Assembly (NCBI RefSeq): GCF_000344685.1 | Contig: NW_006920413.1 | Coordinates: 1,429,717 to 1,493,716 of the forward strand | DNA length: 64,000 bases | Origin: Gloeophyllum trabeum ATCC 11539 | Taxonomy: Eukaryota > Basidiomycota > Agaricomycetes > Gloeophyllales > Gloeophyllaceae | Direction: 5' to 3' | Shown: positions 10,910 through 21,554 of the stretch, piece by piece | How positions within the stretch are numbered: the first letter of the stretch is position 1 | Layout of the letters: each line of letters begins with the position of its first letter | Position numbers and translations under genes: made by a program | Notes under the pieces: generated by a model | What the model saw: the letters and a program-made list of their open reading frames with translations, nothing else | Database searches by the model: none | Told to the model about the DNA's origin: nothing

Positions 10910-12319
10910 ATGCGAGGTCCTTTGTCTGCCGTGATCCTTTCACTGGCTTGCAGCGCAATCGGAGTTCCAGCTCCCGATGCAGCAGCGGCATACCCTAATC
11001 CTCTTGCTCTGCAGGGACCCTCCTTCTTCGTCCATGATCCCAGTTTAGTCCAGCGCCAAAGTGATGGAAAATATTTCCTCTTTACGACCCACGATAAAGG
11101 TGGCATTCTGACAGCGACACAATTGGCAGGGTGAGACTACACCTTCCTTGGCATATCGTCTAACTCATTATTTATGTACATAGTCCGTGGACGGAAGTTG
11201 GTTCCATCTTGCCGAACGATTCCACGATTCAGCTTCGTGAGTTCCTGCAATTTATCAGATCCTAATATCTGATGTCACAATTCAATGCACAACACTTTAC
11301 AGCCGGGCGTGACGACATATGGGCACCCGACGTGTCCTACCACAACGGCCAGTATTACGCATACTACTCGGTGTCCACCTTCGGTTCTCAGAATTCGGGG
11401 ATCGGGTTGGCAACTAGCCCCACCATGGACCCTGGTACATGGACAGATCACGGACTCGTGATACAGTCTACCACGGGTGCCCAATACAATTGTATCGACC
11501 CGAACTTGATCGTAGGCGGCGATGGCGTACCACGGTTATCATTTGGTAAGACAAGTAGCATAGATAGTTTCTGCCCAACTGAATTTGCCTAGGTTCTTTC
11601 TGGGTTAGTAGCAGGGGATTCGACGGCAACACGTAGGAACTCATCATTTTCGTCAGAATGATATTTTCCAAGTGCAATTGGGGTCGAACCTTCAAAGTAC
11701 CGTCGGCTCGCCTGCACAACTGTCCTACAATGCTACGGGTTCTCATGCTGAAGAGGGATCTTTCATATGGCAACGCGGCTCCTATCACTATCTGTTCATC
11801 AGTAGTGGTAAGTTCGTGAGATGAAAGCGCTATTGCATCCCTCACGTCTCTTCTTTGTCAGGTACTTGCTGTGGCTTCGATCCGAATAATTTACCAGCGC
11901 CTGGGGATGAGTATAAGGTGCTTCAAGTTCCGTGCCTTTACGAGTTTACCGATTTATAATCTTCCTCCGTGATATAAACATGACAGGTGTTCGTTGGTCG
12001 ATCGTCTTCGCCGAATGGTCCTTTCGTCGACAAGTCGGGTGTCGACATGCGCAAAACTGGGGGAACACTAGTTCTGGCTTCGCATGGTAACGTATATGCC
12101 CCGGGAGGTCAAGCCGTCTTCCACGACACCAAATCGAATAAGGATATTTTCGTGTACCATTATGTGCCAGTGAATTCGCCTTCGCCCTACAACGACTCTT
12201 ACGCTACTCTTGGGCTGAACGGCATCGATTGGTCCTCAGTGAGTTCTCTTCATCTTGAGAAACCTCAGACTTCTGAAATAGACGCATCGCAGGGCTGGCC
12301 GGTCTTGACGAGTTTATGA
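10910..12319 (+). CDS. Secreted GH43 endo-alpha-1,5-L-arabinanase
   Basis: This is a glycoside hydrolase of family 43 (endo-arabinanase subgroup) that would cut the arabinan side chains of pectin outside the cell. The start ATG at 10910 opens a hydrophobic signal peptide (about residues 1-19). The catalytic base Asp is in [21 protein letters not shown]. Further blocks are [20 protein letters not shown], the Asp that tunes the pKa in [20 protein letters not shown] joined to [11 protein letters not shown] across an intron of about 50 nt, and the catalytic acid Glu in [20 protein letters not shown]. The C-terminal blade ends WPVLTSL at 12319. At least five short introns are needed; all have GT..AG ends. 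All three expected acidic residues are present, so the enzyme should be active. A TATA-like box lies about 50 bp upstream. Confidence 0.9.
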
Positions 12320-13759
12320 CCGGGATCACCGCGGCAAAGGGAGCGGTCCGTATTGTCGTGTAGTGACGGTCCGTGTCTCTCCGTGCCCGCGGACTTGTAG
12401 GCGCATGTACTACCATCAGTACTGCGCACCAATCGCATCCCATGCTATCCTGTACAATAGTATAGTGCTGACCTGCGACCCCGGCAACGAGGCGTTCATC
12501 GCAACAGCGGTCGATACGCTTGGACTAACCTCGCGCTATAAGCGCACATATGCTGCGGACTGTCGACTTGCGTGATCGCCTTTCCGGACGAAACAAAGTA
12601 ACTAGGTACACCGATCTAAGATCGAGAGCGTCAAAATGCAGGTAAACGGATTCCGATACCTTCCTCCGGGACAATGCAGTGCAGGAGAGGGGCTATCTCT
12701 AGACTGCCATCGAGGCTCACCCAGAATAGCGCGAATTGGGTTTCGCGACTGTGTCCTGTGCACATGTCTGCCTACCTTCGGTAGGCCTTCGGCTTTCATT
12801 GCTTGTAAAGCTTTGTAAAGCCGAAGGCCTCGAGAGGAGACATACGCAAAAACCTTTAGCCGCCTGAGTTACGATGATAATGGGGTAGCTTCACAACGTC
12901 ATGACCTCAGGCACACGAGATGGCCGACAACAGACCCAATCAAGGCTGATCTTATCTGGCCTATAGAAAGAATCAACATTCTCATCCCTTGGAGTCTCTT
13001 CCCTGCTGCGCGGCTCAGAACACACATTTCATTTAGATCACGTTAGGCACTGTCAGGCTCCAACTGCGAAGTGACGGCAAAATAGAGAGTAACTCAGCGA
13101 CCGGTTCTGCTAGCAGGCTGTGGCAAAGTCTCTGACTTCACGCCCGACAAGACCGTCGGCCTAACGCCCTTTGCTGGCAACTGTGAAGCATGAGTGTTTT
13201 CGAGGATGTGCGGTTGAGCTTGATAGACTGCGGAGAAGGAAGAGAAATCGCCCTCGGTACCGCAACATATTTCGGCAAAACCTGGTTGATAATCATAAGG
13301 TCAATCAACCCGCATGTGGATACGAGGGGAACAAATTAGCGGTGTTCGGACACGGATGTAATAACAGCACTGACAGCTTATGTATCCGTCAACCTGCCAC
13401 ACTGCCTACAACCGGGCACTATTCTAAAGGCTCGTGTCTGCCGCTTGGCTTGTTAAAACACAAGGCGATAACAAGCAGCTTGGCGAGACTGGTGGGACGG
13501 AAGAAAGAGGGAGAGGGAAACAGAGGGACTGCCGGGCGCACCCGGATTGCATTGAACTGAAGCCGGAAGGGGATCTAAGATCCAGCTAGATCTGCATCGC
13601 GTGCGGTTACCAGAGTCGAAACGTGCTAGCGCCCTTCCTGTGCTTGCCCTCTTTCCTTTATAGATCTGTATACAGAATGCCTTTAAGTCCCTGACTATCC
13701 CACTCTTACCTTCTTCCGCCTCTATTGCTGCCTCTGTGCCTTTTCTTGACTTTTTTTTA
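12320..13759. other. Intergenic region between GH43 and Zn2Cys6 regulator
   Basis: These 1,440 bases hold no conserved coding frame that I can support. The one clear structure is a 14-bp perfect inverted repeat at 12783-12830. The 3' part must contain the promoter and 5' UTR of the transcription factor; a pyrimidine-rich run with eight T lies directly before its ATG. Confidence 0.5.
12783..12830. repeat. Perfect 14-bp inverted repeat (hairpin)
   Basis: AGGCCTTCGGCTTT at 12783-12796 is matched exactly by its reverse complement AAAGCCGAAGGCCT at 12817-12830, with a 20-base spacer containing the palindrome AAAGCTTT. It lies 464 bp past the GH43 stop codon. It could be an RNA hairpin, a protein-binding palindrome or the relic of a small element. 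Confidence 0.75.
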
Positions 13760-16700
13760 ATGCAACCGCCCGACCAGCACTCTCCTTACTCTCCTTATTC
13801 TACGCATGTCATCAGTATCGAAGATTCCCCGTCCTCGTCTGCGCATCCCGCCTATCCCAGGCGTTCCGCATCTACAGGCAAGCGCAAGGTAGAAAGGGCC
13901 TGTGATTTCTGTCGCCGACGCAAAACCCGATGTGATGGACCAAAAATGCCGGGCAATATCTGCACGAATTGCACTCAGAACCAGAAGCCTTGCACATACG
14001 TGTACGTCGCATCGACTCGGCCATAATTTGGAGTATTAACCTACTGCCACTGACTTTGCGATGGATCGTGCTAGGGAAAGCTCTAAGCCTCGTGGTCCCC
14101 CAAAAGCGTCGGTAGCATCACGGTTTTATCTCCGATAATCACCCACATATGAAACTCTACAGATATGTTACAGCGCTGGAAGATAAGGTCGAATATCTAG
14201 AAGCATATCTGGACAAGGTGAGCGACCCGCCATTACTCCCACTTGCCACGTCGCTTGCTATATGCCATAGCTTCCTGAGGTGTTCTATGGTTTTATGCAT
14301 TCCATGAGTTTATCTTCTGCGGCAGTTGGAGTCAGTCATCTCACTAAAACTACATCAACAGCTACGACCAGGAGCGGATTTTTCGGAATTCCTAGGTCCA
14401 CCCGTGATACGGGATTCCTGGAAGAATGAGCCCCCAGGTCGCAAGTCCGACTCCCCTCATGTCAGCACATCTACTCAGTCCCCTCGAATACGACGTACAC
14501 CGAGCGCTCCAATACTATCGACGAATTACCTTGCTTCCAGTTTCGCTGCTACCTTCGCCGGCCCTGATTGGGCATCCACTTCAGCGGCCGGGCAACCCGG
14601 TCCCCCGCCTGTCCGTCGGCGTGCTTCCTACTCAGTGACGTCTCATTCCGCTATCTCGCGAGTGCCGCAGGACTCGGTGTCAGATGCGGAATCCATATTC
14701 TCTGATTCGACTACCTCCGATTCTGAATGTTACGGCGAATTGGATTACGGAAAGGAGGTAAAACGCTTGATAGTTCGAGATCAAGGTCCTGTGGAAGCTG
14801 TCCGTTCGCCGGTATCGAACGAAGGTGGCAGACCTAAAGTCGAAGGCGGCAAGGGCATACCATCCATCTGGCGTCGGTTCCATGGCAAGAGTAGCGGCTT
14901 GCAGCTTGTTACTCCGGCCAGGAAAATGAAAAGGATGCATCTGACAACGGTATGACGTCCGCAGTTGTCCATTGCATGCTAGACTGGTTATCTTAAATAG
15001 ATGACCGATCAACAAGAGCCCGAACAGCCGTCGCGGAAATCACCCGAGCGACGCCAAGAGTTCTGGACGATGCCACCGGTGAGTAGTCTTTCACATCCCG
15101 GCATGGAAGATGATTTGGTTCAATGGACGTCAGCATTCGTATGCTAACAACCATGTCCGTTGCTACGAGACCTTACTGACGCGTTCTATTTTTTCTCCCT
15201 ACGTGGGATATCTAGTGGGAGATGACATTCGAGGGCGCTGATGTTGACATTGCACGCTTCGAACCCATCATCTCAGCGAACATGCCTCCTCCCGACTTGG
15301 CAGAAGAGCTGATCTCTCTGTATTTCCAGCACTCGAACAGCCAGTTTCCCCTCCTTCATCGACCAACGTTTGAGCGACTATGGTCTTCCGGCTATCATCA
15401 GCATGATGCGTGGTTTGCGTGTCTTTGCTTTACACTGTTCGCGGTCGCCAGTCGATGGTCCGATGACGATCGAGTGTTGTGCGAAGTGAATTCTGTCACT
15501 TCTGGACTTTCTCAACCTCCTTCAGAGGAGGAGCTTCCAAATCTCAGATGGCGTACGGCTGGGTGGAAATATTACAATGTGGCCATAGGTAGGAGTGTTC
15601 ACGATCATGTTAACCGGCGGACTGCTCACCATCCCGTGGGCAGAAATATGTATGGTAAAGCGGAGTGTCCTCAAGCCAGCGACGCTATTCGAGATCCAGA
15701 CTTTTAGTGTGAGTTTGGCGGACCCTTAGAAATATGTTCTCTGTCCTTGTGCTCACTTGTTTACCGAGCGCAGCTCCAAGCCATGTTCCTCCGGGGAAAC
15801 GACCACTACCCATCATCATGGTTTCTCATCGAGATTGGTGTTCGGAAGGCCCAAGATAAGGGGATTCATCGCAAAAAGGCTTACGCCAAGGTTCCGCCTG
15901 CCGAAGGTGAGCTGTGGAAGCGAGCGTGGTGGCTGCTAGTGGCCTTCGACAGAGTCACGAGCACAGCACTAGGGAGGCCCTGCTGCTCAAGAGATGAGGA
16001 GTAAGTTCCTAGATGGACAGTTTTTACGTTCGTCAATCCTGAGGCCACAAACGTTTATCTTAGTTTTGACGTTGATCTACCGTCGGAAGTTGACGACGAA
16101 TACTGGGAGCATCCAGACCCCAACCTCGCATTTAAGCAGCCTGCAGGGAAACCGTCCCTTGTCACTGCTTTCAACTCGTGGGTCCGATTAACCCAACTCA
16201 CTTCCTTCGCTGCCCGTACCTTGGTATGAAATATCCCTTCGTGTAGTTTCCGGATACTAATGCATTACACAGTACTCTAGTGATAAGCAGCAAGGTGTCT
16301 TGCGCCGACTCGGTCCCAACTGGCGTTCACGCGCGATTGAGAAGATGAATGCCGCTCTGGCACAGTGGTATGAGACGATACCTGCTCACCGTAAGATACT
16401 TATACGGATGATGATATTGGTACTGACCACACCTCTTTGTCCTAAGCAGTACGGTGGTCACCGACAATGGAAAATCCGATCTTCGCAAACCAGGCCGTCA
16501 CGCTATACACCACGTATCATCTGGCCAGAATCATGATCTATCGTCCTTTCATCAAAGCTCCTGATGCGCCCACCGGTACACAAGGTCGCGAGGATCCACG
16601 AGGGTTGGAGAACCCCGCGCTTGCTGTCTGTACTGAGGCGGCTAGGGCGTGTGCCCGGATCATAGGCGTGCAACTCCAACGTGGTTTCTCCAACTTATCG

Positions 16701-17764
16701 AACCTCATCAGTGTTTCCCATATCTGTGCCGCCTTGCTCCTTATGAATGTCTGGGATATCAAGGCGAGGCAGGACCGAGCGGCCAGTGAGGCCCATACGA
16801 AGGCTCCGGATATCATGTCTAATCCAGAGGTCCGGGGACTCCTTTCGGACGTGGCCATCTTTCTCAGGGCTCTAGAGTTCGCGTCGACCAAATGGACCAT
16901 GGCTTATACGTTTCTGTGAGTGAAGCACGACTACTCTCGGTCCACGCCGATCTCTGAAGGTATGATATAGGACCCAGCTGAAGTCATCTCTGCCTGCTGG
17001 CTTCGATTACCATGGGCAAGTAGAGCTTCCAGCGACTGCGTCAAGTTCACGGGTGGGACGCCCAAGGATGTTTGACCGATCTTTGTCACTGACCTGGAGC
17101 CAGAGTGCATCTGGCGATCGGCGGTCGAATAGCAGACGTAATCCTGAGAGAGTGGCCTGGCCTGGACCGCCGGAAGGATCCTGGCCGATGTCTCCACGAG
17201 CTGGCCCGTCTACGTCTCCTCACTCGCCCCTTTATTTGGGGATGGATCGCCCTAGAATACCCAAGCCGGAGCCATCGAACGAGGAAGAAGATTTGCGGGC
17301 ATTAAGAGCGGCGTCGACATCGAACTACTCCGTACATCACCAAATGCCGCTGCAAGCCTTTTCGCCGCAGGGTACCACACATCAAGAGCAACGGGTGCCC
17401 TTTATCAGTCAATCTCGTAGAGCACCCAGTGCTGCCGCTGTCGGTCCTCATATCCAGACCTGGCAGGGCGGACCGGCTCAGAATCTGACCAGCTATGATC
17501 ATCCTTATGCCCTCACGGAAGGACAGTATCCGCCGACACAGCCCTTCACTGTGTCGGCGGTGAGGCGTACGGATGAAGAGGGAATGGAAGATAGGCTAGG
17601 CCAGTTCATGAGTGGCGGGTACAGGTTCGTTAACAGCTTACTTTGGTACAGTGGAGTAACGATTGACTGTGGTGGTCTCTCCCGGCAGATGGGATGAGTC
17701 TGGAATGGATCCACGTCCTTCGCAATCACATCCCAGAGGAGGGCGGAGCCATTGGTCTAGATGA
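13760..17764 (+). CDS. Zn2Cys6 fungal-specific transcription factor
   Basis: This is a nuclear regulator of the Gal4 class. The start ATG is at 13760 (MQPPDQHSPYSPYS). The binuclear zinc cluster has Cys at residues 48, 51, 58, 68, 71 and 78 (C-X2-C-X6-C-X9-C-X2-C-X6-C), after a basic stretch. A short coiled coil (VTALEDKVEYLEAYLDKLES) follows at about 14160-14350, as is usual for dimeric members. A long Ser/Pro-rich linker leads to the fungal-specific middle homology domain, from about 15230 (SLYFQHSNSQFPLLHRPTFE) to 16900, including WKRAWWLLVAFDRVTSTALG and MIYRPFIK. The C-terminal tail is disordered and Gln/Pro/Ser-rich. The final intron, about 17626-17690, joins GGYR to WDESG, and the frame ends with TGA at 17762-17764. 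About ten introns are needed; no break was seen. Its target genes are unknown. Confidence 0.88.
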
Positions 17765-18537
17765 CACCGTGACTAAGGACATGTATCATTGCTGCCCCGT
17801 GAGCTTTCGGTCATCCGTTGTCGTATAGAACGATAAAGTCTTACCATTAATCCGTCCATTTTCAAGGAGTGGGATCTTCCTCACGAAGTCTCCGCATTAT
17901 CAAAAAATCTCAGCTGGCTGCGACCTCGGCAACTGTTTCCGCAAACACAATCTATCTGTATCATAAATACTGCTGTAGCTATAGGTAATATCTCTCGCGC
18001 CTAGTGCCCCATTCCTCAACCAATCGTATTATTTACTATTTATTCCCAGTATCGCGCTTGACTCGAGCTCTGATATATCGTTATTCTCCTCACTCACTTT
18101 CCGTTTCGGAGGCATTTCTAGAACCCCTTTTGCTTATGCATTGCGTTGGTCTTCGTCGCTTGGTCTTTGTCCAGAGCTCTACACCATCAAACTGGGGCTC
18201 ATGCCCTCTATTCGGCACGAAGACTAAGTTCAATTCATTATCGTTCCGCTGCATTGAAGTACGGATGCATGACCTAACGCCAATCCGGTGAGGGGTTACA
18301 CTAATCCTTAGGTTCCCATGGGATGTTACCTTGCCAGTTTAACGAAGCACTGCACCTAGATGCTTCTCACCATGACGATGACTAACAACCCAGAGCACTA
18401 TTGATAGTTTCAGGCCTTCCCAGCGGCTCTCCGATTCTTTAGCTCGAGAAGCACTTACCCCATGACTTTCAAGGGCATACGTAGTACTGAGTCACTTGCG
18501 TCCGCTAGGCTGACGACGTTTGCCAAAGGGACCCTAG
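17765..18537. other. Intergenic region
   Basis: Between two plus-strand genes lie 773 bases in which I find no conserved coding frame, repeat or RNA gene. It presumably holds the 3' UTR of the regulator and the promoter of the hydrolase. Confidence 0.5.
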
Positions 18538-19767
18538 ATGATTTCAGAGCCTCTGACCAGCAAGGGTATACAGTTCTACTTTGAGGACAGTGGAGTACCC
18601 TCAGCGGAAACATACACCACCCTGGTCATCATTCATGGGACTAGCTACCACAGCTGTACGTGCAGACCCGCGCTGTTTATCGCATCGACTCGCATGTCTA
18701 ACGTGGACTAGCAATATTCCACAAGCTGGTACCCCTGGGGGTAGAGCGCAAGCTCCGCATCGTTCTGTTGAACAGGCGGGACTACCCCGGCAGCACCTTC
18801 ACCACGCCCGAGGAGATCGCCAAGATCCAGAGTGCCCGCGATGAGGATCAAGCACAGATCCTGCGAGAGCTGGGGCTCGAGCTCGCAGCCTTCCTCGCCT
18901 GGTATATCCGCCAAGCCAGTATTCCGCCCCTAGGTGAAGAGGGTGCTCCAGGCGGGCTGACGGTATTGGGCTGGTCTTCTGCCAACGCCACTGGCCTTTC
19001 GGCAATAGCGAACCTCGACCTTGCGCCTGACGAAGACAAGGAGCTCTTCCGCACCTATCTGCGGGCGTACATCAGCTACGGTCAGTAAGAACATCACCGC
19101 CAGCTGGTCGTGATTCTCACCGTATGGTATGTCACGCACAGATGCACCGATGTATGTCTACGGTTATCCCGTCCTCACTGATGTCTACCACCCGCTGCGG
19201 GATCCGTCGATCGAGGACTTCCAAGAACGCATCAAGCGGTTCAATGTCTGGGTTAGCTCGTACTACCAGCACCCCGACCTCACGTCGCGCAGCTTTCAGG
19301 GCCTCTCCCAGCGTCCCCCGGAGGACCCGCCATCTGACAAGCGGCCGACGTTCTATCGATTCACACCGAGCGAGCTAGAGGCGGTCACATTCCCCGACGC
19401 GCTCACGCGCGGTGAAGGCGGGCTGCGATTCATGAGCCCGGCAGTGTACAAAGAGAACGCGCGCAAGATATGGTACGACGAGGGGCTTGCGAGTATGTTC
19501 CCTCGGTTGAAGGTGAAGCTCATTTACTGCAAGGAGAGCATGGTTGAGATGGTATGGGCTGCGTGGAAGATGGAAGATGATGTGCGTGGGTATGTTGAGA
19601 AGGGAGGGAAAGGTCGAGGGCTGGAGGTACAAGCGATGGACGGTAACCATTTCGTGAGTACCTTCGAACTGTCTACGGATACTGTATCTGATGGCGGGTG
19701 CAAATGTGTTTAGGCACACTGGGACCGCCCGGCGGAGACAATGGAGTTCTTCGCGATGCTGCTGTAG
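18538..19767 (+). CDS. Alpha/beta-hydrolase fold protein
   Basis: The protein belongs to the alpha/beta-hydrolase fold; the substrate is unknown. Exon 1 (ATG at 18538) encodes the N-terminal strands and the oxyanion motif LVIIHGTSYHS. After an intron (about 18655-18711) come HKLVPLGVERKLRIVLLNRR and DYPGST. The nucleophile elbow is VLGWSSANATGL (G-W-S-S-A), so the first Ser after Trp is the likely nucleophile. A second intron (about 19081-19131) joins YISY to DAPMYVYGYPVL, followed by a helical lid region. The last intron joins DGNHF to AHWDRPAETMEFFAMLL, where the His of GNHF is a good candidate for the catalytic His. TAG is at 19765-19767. There is no signal peptide, so the enzyme is probably intracellular. 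A perfect hairpin follows 14 bp after the stop. Confidence 0.82.
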
Positions 19768-19781
19768 TTCAGATCTGCTAC

Positions 19782-19803
19782 GTACCCCGCATTTGCGGGG
19801 TAC
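19782..19803 (+). repeat. Hairpin just after the hydrolase stop codon
   Basis: GTACCCCGC (19782-19790) and GCGGGGTAC (19795-19803) are perfect inverted arms with a 4-base loop. It lies in the presumed 3' UTR. The rest of the 347-bp interval to the F-box gene at 20115 shows nothing else. Confidence 0.75.
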
Positions 19804-20114
19804 ATAGTAACAAACGGTTCATCATTCCCACAGACGCCGACATTATCAGAGTTATGTCGAGAAGAGCTTCATCTAACATTCAGTAGTCCAAATTACAGTA
19901 TCCTTATCCGATGATCTGTAGGCGCACGTAGAAGAGAAGAAGGCTGGCATAAGGGTGCATAGGTTCTCCGCAGTCCAAGGGTATCTTCCATCCTTGATAC
20001 AAAATTCCATAGTAATACAATTGGCTCCGGGGTATCCATAGCTACAGGATGATGGAAGAACATGACCAACGAGCAGTACTTGAGTGCATCAGGTGGACTA
20101 ACCAAGTCGGAACA

Positions 20115-20981
20115 TTAAGCCCTATCGGCCATGGCTCTTCGCCTCCTATAGACCTCCTCCTCGGCATGATCCCATATGCCTGAGCCACCCCTCGTAGCAC
20201 TCTCCCACTGCCGCACGGTTGATAGTGGCGCTTTCTCAGCCACTAACCTTACATCCCCTTCCGTAGACATCGCGATCCTATTCAGCTCCTTCACCTCATC
20301 CTCATGCGCGGCGTTTCCGAAACCGGCAATCTGGATAAGCAGCAGTTGCAAGCCCAGGGTATCAAGAAGGCCCCGCATGTCGGACACGACGGCTGCGGCG
20401 CCGGTCGTTCCCCGCCTGTAAACGATCGCGAGGTGCGATAATGATTGCAGCTGCCTGAGTCGATTGAATTGCTCAGGGTCGAGGTGGTTTCCTGTAATGT
20501 GAATGCGCAAGTGGGTCACGGAGGCGCCGATAAGAGCGGGATCCCATCCGTCACGGCATGACAGGCCAAGGAGATGCTGCTCGCGGGGTTCAATGGACTT
20601 GACGGTATTTGCGCCGCCGATGCGGGCGTACCAGGGAAGGGGAAAGCCACAGGCGAGACTGTTAACGCCGGAGCAGGCGGAGATCACTTTGTCAATGTAC
20701 TGTATTGGGCCCATGGCGAAGATGCCAAGGTGCTTGACCTGTGTCTCCACGAACCGGGTGGACTTGCGTGAGATAGCTGTCATGAAGCTCTCGAGAGCGT
20801 GGTTGGTTTCGAGGACAACGGTGTGGTAGATGATTGGGTCGGCCCATTGGCGTACCCAGCTGGAGACGAGCGTCAAGGACAGGGCCGTACTACGATCGTG
20901 CTGAGCCGCGAGCTCGAAAATGTCACGCAGGACTTCGGCCGGGAAGTCGAACGGTCGTTTCGCCATCAGTTCTTCAGTCAT
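20115..20981 (-). CDS. F-box domain protein
   Basis: This is an intron-less reading frame of 288 residues. The N-terminus has a basidiomycete-type F-box, FDFPAEVLRDIFELAAQ followed by ALSLTLVSSWVRQWADPIIY, at about residues 10-55. This motif links substrates to Skp1 in SCF ubiquitin ligases. The remainder (for example SVTHLRIHITGNHL and LRQLQSLSHLAIVYRRG) has the weak leucine pattern of the substrate-side repeat region in this large agaricomycete family. The C-terminus is basic (RRRRAMADRA). The ATG at 20981 was chosen because the sequence before it has no family similarity. The substrate is unknown; such genes are highly expanded in these fungi. Confidence 0.8.
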   Translation of the reverse strand: MTEELMAKRPFDFPAEVLRDIFELAAQHDRSTALSLTLVSSWVRQWADPIIYHTVVLETNHALESFMTAISRKSTRFVETQVKHLGIFAMGPIQYIDKVISACSGVNSLACGFPLPWYARIGGANTVKSIEPREQHLLGLSCRDGWDPALIGASVTHLRIHITGNHLDPEQFNRLRQLQSLSHLAIVYRRGTTGAAAVVSDMRGLLDTLGLQLLLIQIAGFGNAAHEDEVKELNRIAMSTEGDVRLVAEKAPLSTVRQWESATRGGSGIWDHAEEEVYRRRRAMADRA

Positions 20982-21554
20982 TGTCCCAATCCTGCGTAAA
21001 GATCGGCGACCGGTCAGGGCAGGACGCACGGAAAATCGTAGACTTTCACTTACCGATAATGTATGCAGAGCGTGTATTCGAGTCGAATGTGCAATATAAC
21101 CACAGGATCGCTCCACATGCGTTTTATACGGAAAACAAAGCGATGTTCCCGGAGTGGAGACCTCATTTTGGGGTTGTTACGATTGATGTCATGACGCCTG
21201 CCTGGCGGCACATTGCATGCCGCAAGATAACGAGTGCCAGGGAGGTGGAAGGCATCATGACCGCAAGCTCCGTGGTGGAAGGATAGAACAGAGCGCGTCT
21301 TATGGCAGCGCTAGACAGTGCAGGACATAACTGTATTGATCAGACCGCTGGGTCATATTCTGGGAACGCTCGCCGCTGCAGCTGACGGTCTAGAGCCGTG
21401 CCTGTCTTTCCTTTCCGACTCCGACGTTATGATATCCAACTCCGCGCATGTGCAGGGAACCCGTGTCTATGTCCGTGTATTAGCCACCGTATGTAAGTTC
21501 GACTTTCTTAGCACCCATAGAGTCATAGGCGCGGCCAGAGGCTTATCTGCGGCC
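20982..21554. other. Divergent intergenic region between F-box and DUF2786 genes
   Basis: The 573 bases between two divergent genes show no conserved frame. Both promoters are expected here. Confidence 0.5.
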
